Shown in pieces: positions 17,155-25,676 of a stretch of DNA of 64,000 bases. Source of the stretch: UBA668 sp040081465 (lineage in GTDB: Bacteria; Actinomycetota; Acidimicrobiia; Acidimicrobiales; Ilumatobacteraceae); the NCBI GenBank assembly GCA_040081465.1, contig JBEBGL010000003.1:254898-318897 (forward strand), read 5' to 3'. Position numbers and translations under genes: made by a program. Position 1 is the stretch's first letter. The number at the start of each line of letters is the position of its first letter. The notes under the pieces were generated by a model that was not told where the DNA came from, ran no database searches, and worked only from the letters and a program-made list of their open reading frames with translations.

Positions 17155-18270
17155 ATGAACTTTGCCTTCACCGAAGAACAAGAAGAATTGCGCAAGACCG
17201 TGCGGTCGTTCCTCGAGAACAAGAGCAGCGAAGCCGCTGTGCGCGAGCAAATGGACACCGAAGCTGGTGTCGACGCCGCTGTCTGGAGCCAGATGGGCGA
17301 CCAGATGGGTCTGCAGGGTCTTGCAATTCCAGAGGAGTTCGGTGGCTCAGGCTTCAGCTTCATCGAGTTGGGCATCGTGCTGGAAGAGATGGGGCGCGCC
17401 TTGCTGTGTGCGCCGTACTTCAGTTCTGTCGTGCTTGCCGCGAATGCGCTGATTCACAGCGGAGACGCCGACGCGAAGGCCGCACACCTGCCCGGCATTG
17501 CCAGCGGCGAGACCGTTGCCACGCTCGCGTTCACTGAGCCGAGCGGCAAGTGGGACGAGGCTGGCATCACGATGCAGGCGACTGGCAAAGGCAGCGACTG
17601 GAAACTGACCGGCACCAAGATGTTCGTGCTCGACGGCCACACCGCGAGTTTGATCATCGTCGCCGCGCGAACCGACAAGGGCGTCACACTCTTCGCGGTC
17701 GACGGTGCCGCCGCGGGTCTAACACGCACGTCGTTGTCGACGATGGACCAAACGCGCAAGCAGGCGAAGCTCGAGTTTTCCAACACACCAGCCACGCTGA
17801 TCGGTAAAGAGGGCGAAGGCTGGAAGGTGCTCAGCACGGTGCTCGACTTGGCCGCGGTGGCTCTCGCTGCCGAACAGGTCGGTGGAGCGCAGAAGGTGCT
17901 CGAAATGGCCGTCGAATACGCGAAGGTGCGAGTTCAATTTGGCCGCCCAATCGGTTCGTTCCAAGCGATCAAGCACAAGTGTGCCGACATGTTGTTGGAA
18001 GTCGAGTCAGCGAAGAGCGCTGCGTACTACGCGATGTGGTGTGCCGCCGAGATGAACGACGAACTTCCATCGGTCGCTTCGTTGGCGAAGGCGTACTGCA
18101 GTGAGGCTTACTTCCATGCGACCGCCGAAAACATCCAGATCCACGGCGGCATTGGCTTTACGTGGGAACACCCGGCGCACCTCTACTTCAAGCGCGCTAA
18201 GAGCAGTGAGTTGCTGTTCGGCGACCCGACTTACCACCGCGAACTGCTCGCTCAGCGAATTGGCATCTGA
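17155..18270 (+). CDS. Acyl-CoA dehydrogenase
   Basis: 371 residues with the three-part acyl-CoA dehydrogenase fold. The N-terminal helical part starts MNFAFTEEQEELRKTVRSFL, the middle has LAFTEPSGKWD in place of the common LTEPxAGSD, and the C-terminal part has the FAD-contact RVQFGRPIGSFQAIKH and HGGIGFTWEHPAHLYFKR. The Glu of TWEHP is the likely catalytic base in this actinobacterial FadE subgroup (family knowledge). It oxidises a fatty or steroid-type acyl-CoA; the chain is unknown. Confidence 0.88.
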   Translation: MNFAFTEEQEELRKTVRSFLENKSSEAAVREQMDTEAGVDAAVWSQMGDQMGLQGLAIPEEFGGSGFSFIELGIVLEEMGRALLCAPYFSSVVLAANALIHSGDADAKAAHLPGIASGETVATLAFTEPSGKWDEAGITMQATGKGSDWKLTGTKMFVLDGHTASLIIVAARTDKGVTLFAVDGAAAGLTRTSLSTMDQTRKQAKLEFSNTPATLIGKEGEGWKVLSTVLDLAAVALAAEQVGGAQKVLEMAVEYAKVRVQFGRPIGSFQAIKHKCADMLLEVESAKSAAYYAMWCAAEMNDELPSVASLAKAYCSEAYFHATAENIQIHGGIGFTWEHPAHLYFKRAKSSELLFGDPTYHRELLAQRIGI

Positions 18271-18306
18271 GCCGCAGACGTGCCTTTGATCCAAGAGACG
18301 TAGACA

Positions 18307-18786
18307 ATGGAGACGGTCACCTTGGTCTACCTCGTAGCCGCGGTGGTTGCTGTGTTCGTCATTGCAGCGGTGGTCGTTGGCCGCGAAGCCCACCGTTTAG
18401 ATGCGGTCGCACCGCGCTCGGTGTACATACCTCAGGAAGCGGCTGAGTTCGTCGCTGAGTACTTGCCGTCCGAATCACAGGCACGACTTACCCCGGATGA
18501 ACTCGAACTGCTGCTGACGTTTCACATGCGGTGGCTGCACTCAAAAGGTCTACAACCGAACGGTGTGGTCGATCGCCGGCAAGACATCGCCACACCCGTG
18601 ATCATCAACGAAGACACGCTGACCGGTTACCTACTCGGCGAAGCAGAGCGAAGTGGCGTCGAGATCATCGACGACGTCGATGTCGTCAACGTCGTCGATG
18701 CCCACCTCGCGTACTTCGAAGCCATCGGTGCCGTCGGTCCGCGCGCAGACACCGACGCAGCTGGCGAGTTCCGTCAGCAGAGCTAG
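18307..18786 (+). CDS. Membrane-anchored protein of unknown function
   Basis: 159 residues. One N-terminal membrane helix (residues 6-25, VYLVAAVVAVFVIAAVVVG) is followed by a soluble domain of helices and acidic stretches (EIIDDVDVVNVVDAHLAYFE). No enzyme motif is visible. It follows the acyl-CoA dehydrogenase by 36 bases and may be co-transcribed. Its TAG stop shares CTAG with the stop of the convergent MDMPI gene. Confidence 0.65.
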   Translation: METVTLVYLVAAVVAVFVIAAVVVGREAHRLDAVAPRSVYIPQEAAEFVAEYLPSESQARLTPDELELLLTFHMRWLHSKGLQPNGVVDRRQDIATPVIINEDTLTGYLLGEAERSGVEIIDDVDVVNVVDAHLAYFEAIGAVGPRADTDAAGEFRQQS

Positions 18787-19583
18787 ATCATCATGTTGAA
18801 TTGGCTGAGCACTCGCCGAGCCAACTCGCGATCACCACTGATCTGTGCGTCGACTCGATCGCTGGTGCGTCTGCCACCCGCAAGGACGATGAATGCTTCC
18901 GTGGTCAAGCCGATTGTGGCGAGTGGTGCGGTGCTCGGGTCGTCCACGAACTTGGCTCGACCGTTCTGGACTTCGCAGAAGATGTGCCGTTCAACGCCGT
19001 CGGTGATGTTGATCGCAACTGCGCCACCTTCGGGAGTTGCTGCGCGTTTGCCGACGACGATTGGGATCGTGCGCACTAGGCGATCGACCGTGTGCTCGGC
19101 GGCGGCGCCGGATAGGTTCCCCGCGCGACCCGTGGCACGGCGCATATCTTGCTCGTGCAGCCAACAGTCGAGCACGCGCACGTGAAGAAAGTCGGCGAGG
19201 GTACCGGGACCCGTGGGAGTGATCGCCGGTTGCGCGAAGTACGCCTCGTCGCCAGCGCGCAACGTTTGAAGTCTGACGGCAACTAGCTCGTTCCACTCGC
19301 GAAGCACCTCGGCGCCGGTTGACGAGCGGCGCGCGTCCACCTCGTGCTCGTTCATTTGTCCTATGGGATTGCGGATGTAGTCGGGCAGCACAGCACGATG
19401 CTCGGTCGCTGCGAAACCCTGCATCATCCGTTCAATACCGATGAGGTGTGACAGGTTGTCCTGCACCGACCAACCGGGCAGATCGGTGGCTGTCTTCCAT
19501 TCGGCCTCGGTGAGCTCGGCGCCCAACTTGCTTAGCGACTGCCAGCAGTCTTGGAGAATGTCGATCGTGTCGGTGGGGATCAT
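18783..19583 (-). CDS. Maleylpyruvate isomerase-fold (MDMPI/DinB-like) protein
   Basis: 266 residues. The N-terminal four-helix domain has WSVQDNLSHLIGIE (His metal ligand) and later RVLDCWLHEQDMRRA, the two marks of the mycothiol-dependent maleylpyruvate isomerase family (TIGR03083). The C-terminal 90 residues are an SCP2-like domain (AVAINITDGVERHIFCEV). Members act in actinobacteria that use mycothiol as their thiol, but most, including this one, have no known substrate. Confidence 0.8.
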   Translation of the reverse strand: MIPTDTIDILQDCWQSLSKLGAELTEAEWKTATDLPGWSVQDNLSHLIGIERMMQGFAATEHRAVLPDYIRNPIGQMNEHEVDARRSSTGAEVLREWNELVAVRLQTLRAGDEAYFAQPAITPTGPGTLADFLHVRVLDCWLHEQDMRRATGRAGNLSGAAAEHTVDRLVRTIPIVVGKRAATPEGGAVAINITDGVERHIFCEVQNGRAKFVDDPSTAPLATIGLTTEAFIVLAGGRRTSDRVDAQISGDRELARRVLSQFNMMI

Positions 19584-19607
19584 CGGGCGAGTTTGTCACC
19601 CGACGAC

Positions 19608-19613
19608 TAGCGT
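19608..19613 (+). promoter_or_regulatory. Leaderless -10 of the alpha/beta hydrolase gene
   Basis: TAGCGT, 7 bases before TTG 19621. It decides between that start and longer readings of the frame. Confidence 0.5.
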
Positions 19614-19620
19614 CGCTGCC

Positions 19621-20379
19621 TTGAACGGCAGCTTCGATTCGGGTGGCCTGCGCCTGGCGCGACATCTGGCGCGCCCCGCGGGGAAGACGGGTATTACGTC
19701 GGGCCTGATTCTGTGCCACGGGTTTCCGATCGGCCCGCTCGATGCGCGCCAGAGCGGCGGAACTTTTCCTGAGTTGATCGATCGAGTTGCGAGCGAACTC
19801 GGTTGGGTAGCGATGACGTTCACTTTTCGTGGCTGCGGCACGAGTGAGGGCGACTTCTCACTTCAGGGTTGGGTCGACGATCTGCGCGCGGCCATCGATC
19901 ACCTTGTTCATGAGGCACAACCGTCCGGTGTCTGGTTGGTCGGCACGAACACGGGTGGCTCGATTGCGACGTGCGTGGCGGCCGACGATCCGCGCGTAGC
20001 CGGCGCCGCGTTGCTCAGCCCACGTGCCGACTTCGATGATTGGGCTGCACAACCAAGGCGACTTCTCGAACACGCACGCGAGATCGGTGCCGTACGCACT
20101 CCCGGGTTTCCGTCCAGCTTCGATGAGTGGGCGCGCGAGTTTCGCCGCTTTCGCCCCGTCGACGCGGCACATCGCGTCGCGCCGCGTCCGTTGTTGGTAA
20201 TGCACGGCGACGACGACGAAAGCGTTCCGACTGCCGATGCTCGCCAGCTGGCCGAGGCACACGGTTCGGCAGAGCTGCGACTCATCAGCGGAGCGGGCCA
20301 CCGTCTGCGACACGACCCACGTGCAATTGCTGTCTTGCTCGGTTGGCTCGACCGACAACGCTCGGTCTTGGAGAGCTGA
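19621..20379 (+). CDS. Alpha/beta-hydrolase with Asn at the nucleophile position
   Basis: 252 residues from TTG 19621. The oxyanion-hole region LCHGFPIG is at 31-38, FRGCGTSEGDF at 69-79, the acid residue in MHGDDDESVP and the His in GAGHRLRHDP. The nucleophile elbow, normally GxSxG, reads G108-T-N110-T-G112, so the Ser is replaced by Asn. The rest of the triad is kept. The protein may therefore be a non-hydrolytic member or use another residue. Unrelated to the flanking genes. Confidence 0.75.
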   Translation: MNGSFDSGGLRLARHLARPAGKTGITSGLILCHGFPIGPLDARQSGGTFPELIDRVASELGWVAMTFTFRGCGTSEGDFSLQGWVDDLRAAIDHLVHEAQPSGVWLVGTNTGGSIATCVAADDPRVAGAALLSPRADFDDWAAQPRRLLEHAREIGAVRTPGFPSSFDEWAREFRRFRPVDAAHRVAPRPLLVMHGDDDESVPTADARQLAEAHGSAELRLISGAGHRLRHDPRAIAVLLGWLDRQRSVLES

Positions 20380-20418
20380 GGTCGCGCCAAGTGCAGCGAT
20401 CAGGTTGATGAGACTTCA

Positions 20419-21408
20419 CTAACCGAAGTCGACGATGCCGTCAGGGTGTGTGGAGTGCCAACGCCAGGCTGATTCAATTATTTCGTCGAGCGAACGTTTC
20501 GCCGCCCAGCCAAGTGTCGTACGCGCTCTAGTGGGATCGGCGTAAGAGGCGGTCGGATCGCCGGCGCGCCGCGGTGCAATCGTGTACGGCACCACCTGTC
20601 CGCTGATGCGTTCCGTCGCGCGGATGATTTCGAACACGCTTGTACCGACACCTGTGCCCACGTTGAGAGTCGTGGTGCTTCCACCACGTGCGAGATAATC
20701 GAGTGCCGAGACATGCGCATCGGCGAGATCGTCGACGTGGATGTAGTCGCGGATGCAAGTGCCGTCGACGGTCGGGTAGTCCGTTCCAAACACCTCAACG
20801 GGTGGCCGCATCCCCAGTGTTGCTTTCATTACCAACGGCACAAGGTTTTGCGATCGGCTCCAGTCCTCACCGATGGTGCCATCGCTGCTGGCGCCGGCGG
20901 CGTTGAAGTAGCGGAGGTTCACCGCGCGCAGGTTGTGCGTCGTGCCATACCAACGAAGAATGCGCTCGACCATTGCTTTGGTTTCGGCGTAGACGCTCTC
21001 GGGCGCGACGGGTGAGTCTTCATCGACCGGAAGTGACATCGGTGAGCCGTTCACAGAGCAACTCGACGAGAACACGATCTCGCGTACCCCTGCAGCGAGC
21101 ACGCCTTCCACCAGGTCGACCGATCCCGCCACGTTGTTCAGCCAGTATCGCTCGGGCTGTTCCATCGACTCGCCCACGGATTTGAACGCCGCGAAGTGGA
21201 TGACCTGCGTGACATTGTGTGAGCGGCATAGGTCGGTGACCAAAGCTTTGTCGTGAATGTTGCCGACCACCAAAGTCGCTTCGCGCACCGCGGCGCGTCG
21301 TCCGAGTTCCAGCGAGTCAAGCACGACAGCATTCCGTGCGTGGGTCTGCAGAATTCGCACGGTGTGTGAACCGATGTACCCGGCTCCACCGGTGACGAGG
21401 ATGGTCAT
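20419..21408 (-). CDS. galE: UDP-glucose 4-epimerase (GalE)
   Basis: 329 residues, with GGAAG upstream of the ATG. NAD motif GGAGYIG at 7-13, catalytic Tyr140 and Lys144 in SVYAETK, the Ser of FSSSCSVNG at about 115, and the NLRYFNAAGA and GxDYPTxDGTxIRDYIHVDDLA blocks typical of GalE. It interconverts UDP-glucose and UDP-galactose and would supply the polysaccharide genes that follow. Confidence 0.92.
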   Translation of the reverse strand: MTILVTGGAGYIGSHTVRILQTHARNAVVLDSLELGRRAAVREATLVVGNIHDKALVTDLCRSHNVTQVIHFAAFKSVGESMEQPERYWLNNVAGSVDLVEGVLAAGVREIVFSSSCSVNGSPMSLPVDEDSPVAPESVYAETKAMVERILRWYGTTHNLRAVNLRYFNAAGASSDGTIGEDWSRSQNLVPLVMKATLGMRPPVEVFGTDYPTVDGTCIRDYIHVDDLADAHVSALDYLARGGSTTTLNVGTGVGTSVFEIIRATERISGQVVPYTIAPRRAGDPTASYADPTRARTTLGWAAKRSLDEIIESAWRWHSTHPDGIVDFG

Positions 21409-21536
21409 GAAAGCTCTTCCTTAAGCCGGACAGAGTGGTGGTACGAGGCGTGTCATGGATCTCCTTGCCCCTAGCCCAGCATACGGAATCGCGAAGTTCC
21501 CACGTAGTCGGTCGAGCTGGCACGCCATCGTCGGAG

Positions 21537-21542
21537 TACGAT
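21537..21542 (+). promoter_or_regulatory. Leaderless -10 of the membrane protein gene
   Basis: TACGAT, 7 bases before ATG 21550. The ATG at 21541 lies inside this hexamer, so 21550 is taken as the start. Confidence 0.55.
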
Positions 21543-21549
21543 GCCGCTC

Positions 21550-23226
21550 ATGAACGGTGCAACTGGCTTGTTGTCGCGCCGCGTTGATGCGATTCGCATG
21601 ATGGATGGCGCCCAGTCGAAGCGGCTTGCAAACATCGCGCACATCGTCACGCTCGCCGTCGCTGCCGGCTGGATTCTCTTTACAAGCCGCCGCCAGTGGT
21701 TCTTTGGCGATGAGTGGGCCTTCTTCATCAATAGGCGAGAGCAGTGGGCAGCCGGCCACGAGATCGACGCAGTGATGCTGCCGCATAATGAACACTGGAC
21801 GGCGTTACCAGCCGTCCTCTTCTTTGCGATGTTCAAGCTCTTCGGGCTGCACAGTTATCTGCTGTATCTGCTGCCGGTCGTTGCGGCCCATCTGGCTGCC
21901 GCATTCAGCCTGCGCCTGATCCTGATTCGCATTGGTGTCGGGAACTGGGCATCGGCATTGTTTGTAACTCCCTTCGCGTTCTTTGGAGCGGGTGCCGAGA
22001 ACCTCACCTGGGCTTTCCAAATTGCCTTTGTGGGTGCGGTGTCGTTCGGACTCGTGCTTTTGCTACTTGTATCCAACAAGAGCGCAACACTTAGACGGGA
22101 TCTACTGGCCATTACGGCCGGGGTCGGCGCGCTCATGTGTTCTGGGATGGGCATCCCGTTCGTCGTGGCCGCAGCGGTAGTGCTCGTCATCGACCGTTCG
22201 TGGCTACGACTCATCAGAGTGGTGGCGCCAATAGCTGTCATATTCGGACTGTGGTACTTGATTTGGGGCAGCGACAGCTCCTCGGGCCTACCGCCCGCGA
22301 GTCTCAAGGTCGTACCTCGCTTCGTGTGGACGGGATCGACGGCGACTCTTGAAGGCTTGACACAGTTACGCGGGATCGGCGCGGTGATTCTCGTTGGCTG
22401 TGTCGTTGTGCTTTGTCTGAAACCGCCTCAGCACGCGCTTGTGCTGGGCTGCGCCGCCGGTGCGGCTTCGATGTTCGTGCTCACTGCTCTTGGTCGTGCC
22501 GGGCTTGGGCAAGAGCAGGCGACCGCGTCGAGGTATACCTATATCGCTGGCGCACTTCTGCTTCCGGTGGTAGTTGCGGCTCTAAGGACAGCTACAGCGA
22601 CTCAACCGCGAGCCTGGCTGGTAGCAGTCGTCTTCACTTCATGGGCTGCAGTCGGAAACGCAGCCGACATGTCATCGTTCACACAAGCCCGATACGACGT
22701 CGTTAATGGAGGCAGGCGCCGTATCGAAGCTGCAGCGTCGCTGCGCGACCTCGCCCTTATCGATCCAAACGCTGTGCCCGATCCGACGTACAACCCCAAT
22801 CTCACCGCGGGCGCTCTTCGCGCGTTGGTCGAAAGCGGCAAGCTCGATGTTCCCGACGAACTACCGACGCAAGACGTCCTAAGTGCGGCGGCTGCTCTAC
22901 TTGTTCACGTTGGGCCGGTCGCCGCACCTCCAGAGACAAGTCGGGGCGACGTCACCACGTCAGCGCCGCTTGACTATGAGAATTGTGTCTTCGGTACCGG
23001 CGCGGGAGTTACTTTGAATGTTCGCGATGCGGTAACCCTTCAGATTCAAGGATGGGTCGGCGCGATTGTTCAGATCGCAGCGCTCACCCCCTCAGGAGAG
23101 CAAGGCCCAATAATGGCATTCGCAATTCAGGATGCGATCACCCCGATCGAGATCTACAGCACGGAGTTTCCGATCTTGCTCGTCCTTCCAGAAGCGGTAC
23201 GACTATGCGGAATCGTGGTGGCTTGA
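21550..23226 (+). CDS. Polytopic membrane protein, GT-C glycosyltransferase-like
   Basis: 558 residues. About ten to eleven hydrophobic helices span residues 30-375, followed by a soluble C-terminal domain of about 180 residues. The first loop has FFGDEWAFF, an Asp-Glu pair where GT-C enzymes using polyprenyl-phosphate sugars keep their acid residues, and then HNEHW. The fold and place in a polysaccharide region suggest sugar transfer at the outer face of the membrane, but no family match is certain. The next gene starts two bases after the stop. Confidence 0.65.
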   Translation: MNGATGLLSRRVDAIRMMDGAQSKRLANIAHIVTLAVAAGWILFTSRRQWFFGDEWAFFINRREQWAAGHEIDAVMLPHNEHWTALPAVLFFAMFKLFGLHSYLLYLLPVVAAHLAAAFSLRLILIRIGVGNWASALFVTPFAFFGAGAENLTWAFQIAFVGAVSFGLVLLLLVSNKSATLRRDLLAITAGVGALMCSGMGIPFVVAAAVVLVIDRSWLRLIRVVAPIAVIFGLWYLIWGSDSSSGLPPASLKVVPRFVWTGSTATLEGLTQLRGIGAVILVGCVVVLCLKPPQHALVLGCAAGAASMFVLTALGRAGLGQEQATASRYTYIAGALLLPVVVAALRTATATQPRAWLVAVVFTSWAAVGNAADMSSFTQARYDVVNGGRRRIEAAASLRDLALIDPNAVPDPTYNPNLTAGALRALVESGKLDVPDELPTQDVLSAAAALLVHVGPVAAPPETSRGDVTTSAPLDYENCVFGTGAGVTLNVRDAVTLQIQGWVGAIVQIAALTPSGEQGPIMAFAIQDAITPIEIYSTEFPILLVLPEAVRLCGIVVA

Positions 23227-23227
23227 A

Positions 23228-23875
23228 ATGAATTTTGATCGCATTTACGCATATCGATTCCGTGATGTCGACCAAGTGGCTCGGGCGCGGGTGTGGACAG
23301 AAATCGCCCGATACCTCCATCGACGCCTCGGCGAACCATCGCGTGTGCTGGATCCAGCGGCCGGCCTCGGTGAGTTCATCGCGAACAGCCCCGCCGCTGA
23401 GCGTTGGGCGGTTGACATGATCGATCATGGACTGAGCAAGCTTGACGGGGTCACGGTTCGAATTCAGCCAATCCTGGAGGCCGATCTGCCCGATGCGTAC
23501 TTCGACGCGGTGTTCGCGTCGAATCTTTTGGAACACTTTGCGAGCCCAGATGAGATCGCGCAGTTCCTTGAACGGATGTACGCATTGCTCAGGCCGGGAG
23601 GAGTCCTTGCAGTTATGGGACCGAACTTCCGGTACTGCAGCCGCGATTACTTCGACTGCGCGGACCACGTGTTGGCGCTTACTCACGTCGCCGTTTCGGA
23701 GCACCTATACGGCGCGGGCTTTGAGGTGGACTCAGTCACCCCTCGCTTCTTGCCGTATTCTTTCCGCTCGGCACTTCCTGCCTCGGCGAGGCTCACCCGC
23801 GCGTATTTGAAAATGCCATTGCTGTGGAAAGTGCTCGGCAAGCAATTCCTTGTTATTGGTCGACGCCCGACCTGA
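23228..23875 (+). CDS. Class I SAM-dependent methyltransferase
   Basis: 215 residues from ATG 23228, almost touching the membrane protein gene, so co-translated. The SAM site is degenerate but readable: VLDPAAGLGEF at about 38-48, then AVFASNLLEHFASPDEI and LLRPGGVLAVMGPNFRYC. A Methyltransf_11-type protein, probably acting on a glycan or lipid carrier (inference from context). Confidence 0.78.
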   Translation: MNFDRIYAYRFRDVDQVARARVWTEIARYLHRRLGEPSRVLDPAAGLGEFIANSPAAERWAVDMIDHGLSKLDGVTVRIQPILEADLPDAYFDAVFASNLLEHFASPDEIAQFLERMYALLRPGGVLAVMGPNFRYCSRDYFDCADHVLALTHVAVSEHLYGAGFEVDSVTPRFLPYSFRSALPASARLTRAYLKMPLLWKVLGKQFLVIGRRPT

Positions 23876-23889
23876 CGACAACGGGAACG

Positions 23890-24912
23890 TTAAATTCGAT
23901 TTTGCGCGACCGCTTCGGTAATCCATGGGATGACCTCGTCGAGCATCTCGTCCAGCGACACCTTTGCCTCGAAACCCAGAACGTCCCTGGCCTTTTCGAC
24001 TGATGGCACGCGTCGCTGAACGTCGTACTCGAACGCTTCATCACTCACAAAGCGAAACGGAACGTCCGGCCCCTTGATTTTCTTCCAGATGACCTCTGCA
24101 AGCTCAAGGACCGATGTCGACTGAGCCGTCGAGATGTTGAAGTCGTTGTTGAAGGCGAGCTCGTGTTCCATCGCGACGACAATTCCTTTGGCGACGTCGC
24201 CGCCGTACGTGTAGTGACGAATCTGGTTGCCTGCCCCAAGAATGTGTAAGGGATCCTGTCCCTTGACAATCTTCTGAACGAAGTCGGGTACCACATGACT
24301 CATCGCCAACTTCACATTTCCGGAAAGTACTTCGGCATCGCCGAGGGCGCGGCCCTCGCCGACGCCGACACAGTTGAACGGCCTAACGATGGTGTACGGC
24401 AGTTGATACTGATCCCAGGCGGCCTTGGCGAAATACTCGACTGCGAGCTTCTGAAAACCGTAGGACGACAGCGGTGGAGCGATGCGTCGCTCGGACCCCT
24501 CGACGCTTGGCCACTCATCGGCGCTTTCGAAGACCATGGATGAACTTAGGTACGTCACCTTTCGAAGACGACCAGCCGCGTGAGCCTTGATCGCGGCGTC
24601 GCACGATGCCGCCATGATTCTTTCGTTGTTCGCTAGGAGATCGTACGCGTAGGCGTGGAAATAGCTGATGCCGCCGATCATCGCTGCTCCTGCAATGAAG
24701 TGATCGCAGTCCTCCAGCAGCGAGGTCATCAGGTCGACGTCGCGACAATCGCCCTCGACAAACTTGTATTCGGGGTGACTGTCGTAGGACCGCGCCACTT
24801 TTCCATACTTGGAGTGGTTGTCGATTCCCACAACGGTGTGACCGCGTCCGAGAAGCTCCTGAACGATGTAGCCACCGATGAAGCCCGAGGAACCTGAGAC
24901 TAAGACTCTCAT
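23890..24912 (-). CDS. NAD-dependent nucleotide-sugar epimerase/dehydratase
   Basis: 340 residues from ATG 24912. NAD motif SGSSGFIG at 6-13; the catalytic Tyr and Lys are in SSYGFQK. The wording (VVGIDNHSKYGKVA, VEGDCRDVDLMT, then IVRPFNCVGVGEG and a C-terminal helical cap) is that of extended SDR nucleotide-sugar enzymes, near GDP-mannose 3,5-epimerase and UDP-glucose epimerase types. The exact sugar cannot be assigned. It overlaps the glycosyltransferase gene upstream by ATGA. Confidence 0.83.
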   Translation of the reverse strand: MRVLVSGSSGFIGGYIVQELLGRGHTVVGIDNHSKYGKVARSYDSHPEYKFVEGDCRDVDLMTSLLEDCDHFIAGAAMIGGISYFHAYAYDLLANNERIMAASCDAAIKAHAAGRLRKVTYLSSSMVFESADEWPSVEGSERRIAPPLSSYGFQKLAVEYFAKAAWDQYQLPYTIVRPFNCVGVGEGRALGDAEVLSGNVKLAMSHVVPDFVQKIVKGQDPLHILGAGNQIRHYTYGGDVAKGIVVAMEHELAFNNDFNISTAQSTSVLELAEVIWKKIKGPDVPFRFVSDEAFEYDVQRRVPSVEKARDVLGFEAKVSLDEMLDEVIPWITEAVAQNRI

Positions 24913-25676
24913 TCTTGAATTTCTCCTGTTGTGTCTTTTGTTCGCGAAATTTGCTCGACTCGAAAGTCGACAAGACGTTTTGGCCTTCCATACGCGAACA
25001 GGTACCACCGCACATAGCGAGGTATCCACGCCCAAAGCTTGAAGTTCGACGTCCCGAATGCGCGGTCTAACCAAATCGTAGGAATTTCAGCGACGGGCAG
25101 GCGATGTCGGCGAGCCTTCGCGACCATTTCGATACCGATCTCAAATCCCCGGTCGCTCTCGATGCCGACAGCCCTGACAAACGATGTTGAGTACGCCTTG
25201 AACGAATTCGTAGCGTCTCGAGTGCCGACGCGAGCAAAGTGGTAGAGACTCAATCCGGCGAGCCTGGAGAGCATTGTTTTGAACGCTGGGCCGCCGACCT
25301 GTTGGCCAGATTTCGTATAGCGGCTCGCAGCCGCGACGACGACACCGCGTTCGACGAGACGCGTCAGCTGATCAATCTGCATCGGATCGTCAGATCCGTC
25401 CGCCATTGTGACAACGGCAACGGGCGAAGCCGCGTGGGTGATGCCGTAGTGAATGGCGTGCGCCGGGCCGGGACCGAAGGTGTTGAGCAACGCGCGAACG
25501 CGCGGTTCATGCTGTTGATAGGTGCGCAAGTACGGCAGTGTCAGGTCGTCGTCGCTGTCGTACACGACCAGTGCCTCTGCTTCGAGATGCACCGCTTCGA
25601 AAATTCGGTCGAGGCACGCAACGATCTCGGGCCCCTCGTTGAACACCGGAATTACGATCGAGACCCGCGGACTCAT
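24909..25676 (-). CDS. GT2 glycosyltransferase, polyprenyl-phosphate type
   Basis: 255 residues from ATG 25676. SIVIPVFNEGPEIVACLDRI at the start, an Asp-rich donor site VVYDSDDDLT, and VVTMADGSDDP as the metal-binding motif. The C-terminal half (FEIGIEMVAKARRHRLPVAEIPTIW) is that of dolichyl/polyprenyl-phosphate sugar synthases. It has no membrane helices. Overlaps at both ends by ATGA, in a three-gene unit with the dehydrogenase and epimerase. Confidence 0.82.
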   Translation of the reverse strand: MSPRVSIVIPVFNEGPEIVACLDRIFEAVHLEAEALVVYDSDDDLTLPYLRTYQQHEPRVRALLNTFGPGPAHAIHYGITHAASPVAVVTMADGSDDPMQIDQLTRLVERGVVVAAASRYTKSGQQVGGPAFKTMLSRLAGLSLYHFARVGTRDATNSFKAYSTSFVRAVGIESDRGFEIGIEMVAKARRHRLPVAEIPTIWLDRAFGTSNFKLWAWIPRYVRWYLFAYGRPKRLVDFRVEQISRTKDTTGEIQE

